DNA from: Diadophis punctatus similis
Taxonomy: Eukaryota > Chordata > Lepidosauria > Squamata > Dipsadidae
Assembly: GCA_023053685.1 (NCBI GenBank)
Contig: JALIGW010000013.1
Coordinates: forward strand, 18,684,501 to 18,748,500
Direction: 5' to 3'
Length of the DNA: 64,000 bases
Of the stretch, positions 23,009 to 35,600 are shown piece by piece. The notes beneath the pieces were generated by a model. The model saw only the letters and a list, made by a program, of their open reading frames with translations. It had not been told where the DNA came from and ran no database searches. The stretch's first letter is position 1, and each line of letters begins with the position of its first letter. A program made the position numbers and the translations under genes.

Positions 23009-23699
23009 TCATAAAATGGTTGTCTCGAGAGATTCGATTTTCAAGCAGTCCCCTGAAGAAGTTTTTGCCTGTTCCTGAAAACAGGAAGAGTTCTGCTCTG
23101 TCAAGTCTTTGAAGTCCTGAGAATGACAGCTACACAAAGTTATACTGTCATGCCTTCTGTTCCGTAAACTGCCTGAAAATGATGGCAGATCACTTCTGAT
23201 GCTCTTGAACAACATAGTTGATGAAAACCAGTTGAACAAGCTGAAATCTGACCCATCTACTCTTTTACTCCATTGTACTGTGTCATCAACATTCATCAAA
23301 GTTGGCTCCAGATCAAAAGCACTTTTTGGAAAACCCAAAGATGGTTCACCTTTATCATCAGCTACTGAAAGATGTCCATTTTCATCACACAATTGAGCAC
23401 CAAGAGGAGAAACAATAGTATTTAAATCTGTTGAACATCCTGCTTTTGGCATCTGAGATAGCTCCTCTTTTTGTTGAGATAATTCTGTTGGGTTATTGTG
23501 GTTACAAAAGCCACTAGTAATGAAATATGGGCTTTCGGGAAAATAACCAGTATTTTGATAAATTTGGGAGTTGGTGTCCCTTTTGGTGGCCCACTGGTTT
23601 AAAAGCTGGCTGTGGGAGCCTGGAGGCAATCTGGACAACTGGCGTCCAAGCTGAACCTGGGTTGGGAAAAGTGTGCCTTGAAGTATTCTGTACAGAAAT
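23009..23699 (-). CDS. ATP10D: ATP10D terminal exon (cytosolic tail)
   Basis: The acceptor is CTCTCCATCAG. It encodes 230 residues and [23 protein letters not shown] opens the tail, followed by a poorly conserved hydrophilic region rich in Ser, Gln and Asn. [10 protein letters not shown] patch matches the tail of ATP10D. The stop follows SLETTIL. Tail length is in the usual range for the family. Confidence 0.92.
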
Positions 23700-26600
23700 C
23701 TGATGGAGAGAAGTGAAAGAATTAAAAATGAATGCATCAGAAGAATACTGTATCAATTTAAAGCTGAATAATATAACAGGGATGATAGCTGTCGGTGCCA
23801 TTAGGTAAAGCAGCCCAGGGAATCAACTCTACCTGAAGGCTTTATTAAACTTGGTTTTATAACAATAACATCTTGCAAGTTCAATTGTACTGTACTTCCT
23901 CTGCTTCTTAAATTTCAGTGAATTGGGGAGGGATCTGTCTAAACTACTTCCAACAACAACTTGTTGTTCTGGACTTTAAAAATGCTTCACGTTCCTCAGG
24001 TTCCTGAATATCTTCATCAAGGTAATTTTCCTTACTCTATACAACCGCCCTTTGGTCTTACCCTCCCAGGTTCAGGTTCATGGGAATGGACTGCAAATTC
24101 ACTGCTCTCTTCTGCTGGCAACTCCCCTAGATCTCCCCTAGATAGTCCTTTAACGAGGCTGTTCAAGGAGACTTTTACTTGTCAGCATATCTTTTTGCTG
24201 TGCTTTACTTGATGTTCACTTTCCATATTTATTATAGCCAGTGGCAGGAAAAATAAAGTCACTGATTTATTTGGCTTTGTCACCTCTACATTCTGATTAT
24301 TGCAGCATATGCACATTCTTCCTCCATAGGAATATTGCTCTCAAACAATATGTAGAAGAGAAAAAATGCTATAAAGTTAACTCTCTAAGTGATACCCACA
24401 AGAAGAAAAGAGAGATATACCTGGGAAGCAAAGCCACAACAGGTGATATAAGACAAGTCAGATAAAACACCGGTTCTCCCATCAGCTTCTCCATAGTCCA
24501 GTAGGGATTCGATGGAGGATAGCATATTGGGCAAGAAATATTATAAATGAGCGCCACAATGAAAAATAAAGCAATGCTGAAGCTGCATGATGACAAATGT
24601 AGCCAGGTCTGAAAAAAAACATATTCAAAATTATTTTGCAATTCTGTACCTTACTGGCATTGTGTGTTCAGACAAAATGAAAAACTAGTACTTTCCTAAA
24701 AGGTTCAAAAGGATGGAGTAAGTTCAAGAGGAAATATTCACTACACCAAGGTTGAAATCTACATCCAGAGAGAAATGTAAGGAAATCTGAGTAGGGGTTT
24801 TCCTAATTCAGCAACAATTTTGTAACCACAATGAAATCGGTGAAATTTTTGGTTTTGCCAAACTGGACATTTCTATTGTAGGAGGATTTTCAAGACCAAG
24901 TAGGTTAGTAGATACAACCTCAGAGAAAAAAAAATGTCTTTGAGCAAATGAGCAATTCATACCTGCTTTGCTACAAGGCACTACTTAGTCAGTAGCTCAC
25001 TTTGGATGATTCCTGCCCTATCACCACAATCTAGTCATGGATAGACTCACTTTGGATGCGTGGATTTGGCAATTATCAGCACCCTATAGAATACTTCTTT
25101 TTTTTTTAAAAAAATCTCCCTTTTACAGTTTGTCAATGTGAACTGGAGGCTTAAATTGAGAGGCTCAAGAACAATAATGTGTTGATGTCAGTAGGGATGG
25201 TGGAACAATCGATCTGGATTATTATATAAACTTATCTAACTGGAGCCTCCTGAACTAAAAAAAAAAGAATATGTGACAAAACCACACTGTTCTGAATTAT
25301 CTTTGTATTAAGTTAAAAAAAAGTGTTATACTAATGTTTACAGTATTTGCAAAAATATGGGCAATAGCAAAATTATCTATAGACAAATATATGGAACTGA
25401 GTCCAATTCCAAGTACTAGTGATTTCCTATCAAGACTTAGATGGCTTGGTTCTGAACTTTCTTAGGGTCCATCTTCTCCAGGTGGAATCTAAGAGATTAG
25501 GTTGCTGTCCCCATGAGAGATCAAAGAGCAGGAAGTTGGAGGTAATCCTTCTTGCAATGCCCCAACTATTACTTTGTAAAATCTTATCAGAGGCATATCA
25601 GGTGTCCTCCTTATTGGCTTTGTATGGAATTGTTAGTTCCATTTTAGTTAAGTGATAAGAGATTACAGTAATTCTTTGCTGAGATTTATTCTTTCTGAAG
25701 CTATTTTTTTTACATATATAAACTCTTGGGAACTGAATGGCATGGGCGTTTTTATAAATAAACTAGACAACCTGTGATCTGTTGAATCATTGTTTCAGAG
25801 ATATCACCTAAACAGAGAAACAGAGTGACCCTACATGGGCAAAAAAGCAGTGGGGGTGACTTCCAACTTCCTGCGGGCTTTCCCATTGACCTTCCTTTTG
25901 GGAAATTGGTAAGGAATGTTTTTAATGATAGTCATATGACTCTAGCTGACGAGGCGGTGCCACGGCATTGAAGTGGACACAACTTTGTCAAATTTCAATC
26001 CCATGGGAGTAATGGGTCCCAGATTTTGGCTGCAGTCTTTAAATTAGCCCATTTGAGGGATATTGACTCAAAAATGGTTGCCCTATGACATACTATTTTG
26101 TTCAAATTGTTGGCTATGATGCAACAATTGAAGGTTATAAAATACAGGAGAGTTTTAATTGTACATAGATAAGTAAATATGGATAGACTAGAACAAAACA
26201 TTGAGGTGGGAGGCAAGCATCTGTAGGGTCTGCACCTTTGTCTGTTTATCACAACGCAGGCTCTGCTCAGTTTGTCTGTGCATGCAAAGGACAAAGCTTG
26301 CATTGTGTGAGTGGAACACTGCTTTCATGATCCTTCTCCCCACCGTGCCATTGGGTAGGGCGGGGGGAGAATTACTTGTGAGTTACATAGAAATACAGAT
26401 GAAACAAACTTATGATCAGGAAAATAAGCACCCAAATGAAGCATGTGACTGAACTGTAAGGAGGACAGTGTTGCTGGAGCTGGAAGTAACCCTACCATTT
26501 ATCTACTTACAAGAATCCCATGTTTGGAATTTAGCAGCATATGAATTCAGAGGGCCGAAGCCATATTTTATTAGAGACTTTAGCCTGCCACACTTGATGC

Positions 26601-29600
26601 TTTAGAATGTATTCTTGCTGTGGGAATTTGGGAGGGGCGGTTGCATGAGCGATGTAGACATGTAGCCATAACAAATTCCTTCTAGGTTTTCAAGGTCATC
26701 CTTCGTTCAGCACCTGGCCGGAAGCTGATGGGAGTAACGGACACGTTGGCAAAAGACGATTGGTCAACGTGATGAACTTGTGGGTGTGGGAAAACGGGAA
26801 TGAACTTTAAACTGGGTGGAGAAACCCTCGTAGCTTTAGATTCGGGTTTCTCCCAGATGTGCCAACATGGTTCTGTTAATAAATTGGAACTTTGAGGAAT
26901 ACTTTGCCTCGGACTCTGATTACGTTTTGGATGCTATTTGGAACCCTGACATACCTCTTCTGCTACAACAGTATTATCAATGTGTTTCATCTTCAATTCT
27001 ATAGTCCCCACTTCTTTCTATCTAAATTATTGTCTCAATATTGCTTCCCAGAAGAATACAAATAATGGAAGTTGAATGTTGAACCTGTACAACATTCTTA
27101 TAAGTAATATGCTTTAAAACATGGCGGTAAATGTCCTTCTGAAAAACATGGGGACTAGTTCTTACTGGAGAAGAGGGAGATGAGAAAAAGAAGGGTAGCT
27201 TGAAATGCTTGAAGGGGAGAAAATCTTTAAATGCAGACCAATTGATGGAATTAGGGTTATTAAGTCTTAAATAATAATAATTTATTAAGTTTATATAGCT
27301 GCCTAATTAACGCTTGTGATGATATAAAATATGCTAAATTGTGTCCTCTGTGGATGTTTATGAGAGTTTTTAACATTGGTCTCTTTGTGCATGTGCACGT
27401 GAGTTGGTGTGCAGGATCTCAAAATGAATACAGCATATACTTCAATAAGCTATTATTTACCTATAAAAGTATGTATGACATCCTTATCTGCTGAAGTTTG
27501 CTAATAAAATAAAATCTAACTGAAAGGCAACTGTAGAACTACAGCTTGAGTGGCAGAGTATAAAATGCTGGGTCACATTTTTGAAGATAACTTACCCAGG
27601 TTTTGGTTTCTATAGCCAAATGGAGTATTATGGTAAAGAGAGCTACTGTGGTGATAGGAGTTCCCCATGAAAATATGTCCACGTCTGAATCATAATATAT
27701 CTAAACAAAGTTAAATGAGATTTAAGCATATTTGACAATATAAAACCTGAAGAATACTAATCTATAACCCAAAGTCCAGAAACTATAAAAATTTAGGAAT
27801 AATCTGCATGTAAGTCAGAGTAATGCATATACCTTTTGAGTCTAAACTCAAAAGTTTGTCATATGCTTCAAAAGACATTTGTTCCACATGCATTTGACAT
27901 TTTTAGGTTCCAACAAAAAGCATCTGTAATATGAACCTACAAAAATGTACCCTTTGAATTAGTCCAGCTATGATTAGAGCAGAAATGTTGGCTCTTCTGA
28001 ATCAGAAATTGTGTCTGAGAATGCATGCTTGGAAAATCTTGATAGACTTGAACACTGGGCCCTATCTAACAAAATGAAATTCAACCTAGATAAAAGTAAG
28101 ATTTTATACTTAGATAAGAAAATCAACTATATAGGTACAGGCTAAGTGAAACTTGGCTTAATGCCACTAATTGTGAGAAGGATCTTGGAGTCCCAGTGGA
28201 CAATCACTTAAATATGAGCCAACAGTATGCTGCAATAGCCAAAAAAGCCAATGCAATCCTAGGCTGCATCAATAGAGGGATAGAACATGAAGTTCTAGTA
28301 TCGCTTTACAAAGTCTTAGTAAGACGACACTTGGAATACTGCATCCAGTTCTGGTCACCACAATATAAAAAAAGATGTTAAAACTCTGGAAAGAGTGCAG
28401 AGAAAAGCAACAAACATGATTAGGGGGCTGGAGATTAAAACATATTGTACGAAGAACTGTTACAGGAATTGGGTAATTTAGTTTAATGAAAAGAAGGTCT
28501 AGGGGAGACATGATAGCAGTGTTCTAATATCTGAGGGGCTCCTACAAAGATGAGGGGCTCAAACTATTTTCCAAAGGACCAAAAGGCAAGATGAGAAACA
28601 ATGGATTGAAACTAACTAAAGAGAGAAGCAACCTAAAACTAAGGAGAAATTTCCTAACAGTAAGAGCAAACAACCAATGGAACAACTTGCCTTCGGAAAT
28701 TGTGGGTGCATCATTTCAAAGAGACTGGGCAATCATTTATCTGAAATGGTATAGGGCCGTGATGGTGAACCTATGGCACGCGTGCCACAGGTGGCACGCG
28801 GAACCATATCTGCCGGCAGGTGAGCCGTTGCTCTAGCTCAGCTCCAGAGCGCATGTGCACGCTGGCCAGCTGACTTTCGGCTCATGCGGAGGCTCTGGGA
28901 GGGCATTTTCAGCCTCTGAGGGGGCCGGGGGGGCGTTTTCACCCTCCCCAGGCTCCAAGTAAGCCTCTGGAGCCTGGGGAGAGCAAAAAATGGGGCTAAT
29001 GGGCCCACCGGAAGTCAGGAAATGGGGGAAGGGGTTGTGTGTGCATGCACAGGGGATGGGGCAGTGCAGGGGGAATTGCGCATGCATGCGCAGGAGGCTT
29101 GGGGGGCACTGAATTATGGGTGTGGGCACTCACACACGCGCTTTCGGCATCACTGGTATAGGGTCTTTTGCTCAAACAGAGAGTTGGATTAGAAGACCTC
29201 CAAGATCCCTTCCAACTCTATTATTCTATGTTCTGCGAGAATTAATACCATGGCTATATTCCACTTAGTAAGATATCATTGTTTAGACCTTAATTTGGAA
29301 TATACTAATTACTATGACTATCATAATAAAATTGTTATAACTAGAAACAAGTGCTAAGAACATTACTGAGATTTTTGTTCTCCCTGTCTCATCATTCTAG
29401 AAAAAGCCAGTTTCCAATTACTCTCCAAGCAATTATTATCCTTGATGATAGCAATAATTTTCTTTCTACAATTTCAATAAATGATGCTAAGTGTGAGGCA
29501 AAATGACCTGACTGCCAACTCCCCACATCTCCTCTCAAACAATATTAAGAAAAAAAGAAAGCGATGATACTCCCACTGCAAAGCCACTCTTGAAAATTGT

Positions 29601-32600
29601 TGGAAAAGTTTTCTTATTCCTGGAAAAAACTGATAAATGGGGTAAGTATTTTATAGTTTTTGTTCCTGACACCATCTCTTCCTATTCTAGCTATATGACA
29701 TCTAGATCTTTGCTGAATGGTACAGGGTACATACAAGTTTCACTGTCAGATGCAAAAAATCAGGATTATTCATAAAGTTGCAGCATAGACGATTTATTCA
29801 AGCCTATGCACAGGAATCTGGTCAATTAAAGTTCAACACTAAATTGGCGCCAAGTAAGGGTTAACGGAATTTGGGGGAACGACAACACTTGGAGTACTTG
29901 TTGGAACACAATGATGCTAAACTGATGGCACACATAATTCTGCCCCCAGCTCTGCCAGCTTTTCTCCTACGTTCATTGGATGTGCACATAAAGCCATTTT
30001 CCAACTGCTGGTCCTTATCTCCCAGTAGCAGCAGTTTGGGTTATCTGTATCAATAACCCATACTTCTGAATGTCTTTTTGCCTCCACAGCTTCAATAATC
30101 CAAGTCATAAATACCAAACTGACCCTCCCAGCACCCTTAGTTTCACACGCATATATTTGCCACGCCTGGCTTCTCCCCCCCATTCAAGAACAGAAGGATT
30201 GGAGCATGTTTACCACTGATAACTTACAAAGTAAGGGATGAAGAAACAAACCAAGCTTTGATAGACAGCATCAATCATGTTCATCCAAAACATATGCGGC
30301 TGGTACTCCTGTAATGGGGGAAGGCAGAGTGAGAGCTTTACCTCTAATGAACCACTTCTTGTTCAAAAAGAAGAAGAAAAAAGCTCAGTGATTAAAAGAA
30401 GCAAAAGAGTTCATGTAGGGATTTCATCTAGAAAAGCTGCTTTAATACAAATCATATTTATTTATTTATTTATTTAAATAGATTTGTATGCCGCCCAACT
30501 CCCAGGGGACTCTTCTGAGCCAAAGACTATTCTGAGCCAAAGAAGCATTCCCATCCAATCTATTTGGCAGTTTGACCTGCTCCAACCCAGTCCAACGTTT
30601 TCCAAAAACCCTTCCCTTACAAACATAGTTAAGTGGACCACACACTTAGCCCCCTCTTCCTCTACTGCCCTACCAATGGCTACTGAAGGTTCTGACTAAA
30701 AATACATTTTCTAAAGGCCACCTGATCAGACTAGTTTTTTCTTGAGGCTCATACTGAACATGCTGTCATACTACTTGGAATAGTAATAGAGCTGATATTA
30801 AAGACCTGGAAGAGTAGGCCACGGATTATTTGGAGGATCAAAGAAATTTGAACAGGATGAATAGGTTTGGAATCACTGGCTCAGAAATATTAGATACGGT
30901 AGGTTTAGTTTGTGTATAAGGCAATTGCCAGTCTTTCTGGAAGCAGCTTAGATTTCTTTCTTTTTTTAAGCCAGTCTGTCATGAAAAAGGGAAAGGATTA
31001 TCCATCTCCCGTACCATGGACATTACAACCCCACTTCAGTCCTGACAAGACATTACAGGTCAAAAGTCTGAAGTGATCTGTGATGTATCTCGATTCCTGA
31101 ATGTGGCTCCTGTGACTGACAGGATAATATGGCAAAGATGTTGGATCCAAACGAGTTAGCTGCATTTTGTTCAGGCAGGCAAATGAGTTGGGGTCTAGCT
31201 TCTGTTGATTTCAATAAATATAAAATGGAATTAAACACTATGGATTTAATGAATCATTTTTAATTATGGTAATTATACATTATATCCCTAGTACAGTAGT
31301 GGGTTCTAAAACCCTTTGCTACCGGTTCGTGTGCGCACTTGTGTGCGCACGCAACACTTCTGCGCATGCGCAAAAGCGTCCCAGGCATGTGGGCGGAGTC
31401 TCCCACCGCCGGCACTACCAGTTCGCAGAACCAGGCCGAATCGGGAGCAACCCACCGCTGCCCTAGTAGCAGTAGCCATATGCCTCTCAATAAATTTTTT
31501 TTTTTCATGCACAGCTGATCTTATCATCCAACTATTTGTGCCATTTGACAGTGAGGGATAGAAACACAGAACATAACAGAAATTATTAAAACACATCACC
31601 TTGGAGGCAACTCACATCAAACATATTAAAAAGGGGTCACATAACATCCTGACCCAGGTCAAAGTATTTCTAAATGATGACAGGATCAAGGCCATCTGAG
31701 TCTTCCCAAAGGCCTCTTTCTGGCTACTCTGGACAACATTTTTAGTAACTACTCAGGGACTTGGAAAGCTCTTATTTTCTTGTGAAATCATTTAGCTATC
31801 TCACAGAATAAGAGCACATACATCCGTGGTGGCGAACCTATGGCACGCGTGCCAGAGGTGGCACGTGGAGCCATAGAAGCCGGCACGCGAGGGTTGCCCA
31901 CCGGCAAACCGGAAGTGCGAAAAAACGCACTTCCGGTTTGCCGGTGTGCTGTTTTTTGCACTCCGGAGGGTTCAGGGAAGCTCCCTGAAGCTCCGGAATG
32001 CAAAAAACTACAAAATGGACAAACCGAAAGTGCACTTTTCCGCACTTCCGGTTTGTCCGTTTTGTAGTTTTTTGCATTCCGGAACTTCAGGAGCTTCCCT
32101 GAACCCTCCGGAGTGCAAAAAACAGCATACCGGCAAACCGGAAGTGCGTTTTTTCGCACTTCCGGTTTGCCGGTTTTGTCGTCCCAGGCTCCGGTAAGCC
32201 TTTGCGCGGGGGTGGGGGTGTGTGCGCATGCGCAGGGGGCAGCATGGGGGGGGGGTTGTGCGCATGCGTGGAGGGGAGGGAATGGGTGTGGGCACGCGAG
32301 CGCGCGCGAGATGGCCCCCCCTTTTTTGGCACGCGAGCCTAAAAAGGTTCGCCACCACTGACATACATAATTCATTGTTTGGTATTATCCCCTATTTCCA
32401 ATGTGAAAATCTAGAAATGTATTCCGGCCTCAAGCTTCACTGTATTCTGCTGTCAAAATATACAGTCCTGAGAAGAAGAGGGTAGGAATTCTTTTCTACC
32501 CTGTAGAATTATTTTACTTTTTGGCTACCTGTTAAAAGTTAGAAAGTCAGTATGCCTAATGGTAATATAATGCCCAAATTCTTTATTAATACATATAAGT

Positions 32601-35600
32601 AGGCTTAATTTGAACAAGGTTTGCATTACTTCTCTACCCTTGTTGCATTTTCAGTTAGCCAACCCGCAGCCCTCCTGGGCCTCTCAGTGGCTGTCAATAC
32701 CGTCAATCATGATATTCTTCTGGACTGGCTTTGGATGCTAGTAGTGATAAGCACTGTTATAATAGTTGCCCTCTTTCCTCTGTGGCCAGTTCGAGTTGGT
32801 GTTGGTAGTGGAGAGGTTGAATCTTAGGCCCCTATAATGTGAGGTGCCCAAGGACTTGAGCTTTTTGCCACTCCTTTTTAACATTACATGAAACTTCCAG
32901 GGGAGGTCATCCATCAGTATCAGATCTCATATCACCAGTATATTGCTGATACTTAATTATATAACTCCACCCCTAGCTGGACAGGGTTGGCCAAGTGTTT
33001 GGAATCTTTAAGGGTCTGGATGGCGAGGAATCGGTTTTGACTCAACCCTGGCAAGACAGAGTGGCTATGGATTTTTTTTGCTCCCGAGGTCCAGATGATA
33101 TTTCGTCATTAACTCTGAATGGGGTGCATTTCCCTGGACTGAGCTGCTGCACAACCTGGAGGGTCCTCCTGGATCCATGGCCCTTGCTTGAGAGCCAGGA
33201 GGCAGCCATGCTTAGGGGCACTTTTGCAGAGATTCATCTTCTGCATCCTTTTCTGGACCAGGAGACCTTGGTCACAGTCACTCATGCCCTGGTCTCATCC
33301 CATTTGGGTTACTGCAATGTGCTCTACATAGATCTGCCCCTGAAGACTATCTGGAAACTTCAACTAGTCCAGAATGCAGCAGCGCACACTGTGATAGGTG
33401 CCCATAGGTTTGCACATTTAACACCTCTGTGGCCTGAGTTGCACTGGCTTCCAGTTTCTTTCAGGGTGCAATTTGTTAAGATATTCATGAACTGGGAAAG
33501 TCATGTTAACAAGGTTAGCCAATGAATAGACATAGCAACTGAATCAGCCAATAGGAACTAACCACTTCTGAGTCTGTGCAGAGAATCAAAACTGGAACTT
33601 TAGCTTAAGGCTGGGTGTGGTTCCAGTCTCCACTCTGTACTCTCTGTACTCTTCCACTCTGAACTTTGCTGTAATGAAACTAACTCTCCTACTTGTGTTT
33701 ACCTGTAACTACATTGAAGAAGAACTCTGCTAATGGTATTGTAAATATATATATTATTATGTTTATAAAGAAGTTTATGAATCCAGCTGAGTCAGTCATC
33801 TGTGTGTGCTTCTGATTTTGATTTTGCAACAAACTTTAATACAATTCAAGGTACTGCTCATCATATGTAAAACCCTACATGGCACAGGGCCAGATTATTT
33901 GCAGGACTGTCTTTCCCTAAGGTAATCTACCCATCCTACCTGGCTAGATAGTGTGAACATGCTTCTAGTTCCTTTCTTAAAAGATTGTTATCTGATGTGA
34001 GCTAGGAAGTGTGCTTTTTCCATGGTAGTCCCTGCCCTATGAAATACCTTTCCCCTGATGTTTGGCAGGCCACTACCCTACTAGCCTTCCATAAAGCACT
34101 AAAGACCTGGCTTTCCCCCCAAGTACCGGAATAAGGTGAGGTGACTGCACATCAGAGTCTGATTTGGCACTAGATTTTGTTTTTATGCATTTGGTTTTAA
34201 TATGGTTTTGTGTTATTTGAAATTTTGATTGGGAGCCACCCAGAGTTTGTGATGAGTGGCTATATAAATATTGCACACATAAATAAATAACAATTATATT
34301 GCATGATATATCATTATACATTGCAGGGGAATTTTAGATGGGCCTTAACGTTATCCTTTTCAGGAATCCCGAGACTCTAGTGTTTTTGCTAAAATAATAA
34401 TAATAATAAAAACCAAGTCACATTGAGGACCTGAAAAATGCAGAAACGAACAGATTCTTACCTCCATCTTCTGGCCACTTGTGTAGAGCTGAGGCACAGC
34501 AATTAATGTCTCTGCAGGTACATCTTTATCAAGAACTCCAACAATCAATTGAGGAAGAGATGAGAACATTAAGTTAAAGAAGATCAGGTACCACTGATCA
34601 ATCATTGATGACCCGGAAAATCCACAGTAAAACTGGTACCAGAAAAGAAGGGCGACAAACATCTTTAAAAAACAAGAAAAAGAGCAAATCATGAATCTTT
34701 AATATTTGCAAGCAGCATATTTATGCATTGTAGCAGGATATCTCCTTTTTTCACGAACATATTGAATTTAATAAATTTAATTTAATTTAATTTAATTAAA
34801 TGGATTTGTATGCCGCCCAACTCCCTAGGGACTCTGGGCGGCTCACAACATATTCGGATCCATTTCGACAGTACAAATGCAATAAAATACAATAATTAAA
34901 AAACATATAAACATATAAAAATTAAAAGAGTATCGTCTCGCTTTCACCCCGCCTGCCGGAAGAGCCAAGTTTTTATTGCTTTCCGGAAGGCCAGCAGGGT
35001 GGGAATAGTCCTGATCTCCGGGGGAAGCTGGTTCCACAGGGGGGGGAGCTCCCACAGAGAAGGCCCTCCCCCTCGGCCCCGCCAACCGACATTGTTTGGT
35101 CGATGGGACCTGGAGGAGGCCGACTCTGTGGGCCCTGACTGGTCGTAGGGAGGTATGCGGCAGGATGCGGTCCCGAAGGTAACCTGGCCCTGAGCCATGT
35201 AGGGCTTTAAAGGTAACGACCAACACCTTGAATCCGGAGGATCCGGAGGCTAATGGGCAACCAATGCAGCTGGTGGAGGATTGGTGTTACGTGGGTGCAT
35301 CTGGGTGCACCCACCACAGCTCGCGCAGCTGCATTTTGCACCAGTTGCAGTCGCCGGACACTCTTCAAGGGTAGCCCCATGTAGAGCGCATTGCAGTAAT
35401 CCAGCCGTGAGGTGATGAGGGCATGAGTGACTGTGAGAAGTGCCTCCTTCTCCAAGTAGGGTCGCAATTGGTGCACGAGACGTACTTGTGCAAAGGTCCC
35501 CCTAGCCACAGCTGAAAGATGTTGCTCCAATTTTAGCTGTGGATCTAGGAGGACACCCAAATTGCGGACCCGTTCTGAGGGAGCTAATTTCTCTCCCCCA

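Noticed and set aside
31788..32485. Overlapping frames up to 195 codons on both strands
   Set aside because: They arise from the hAT palindrome with an exact 8-bp target duplication; no codon or domain evidence.
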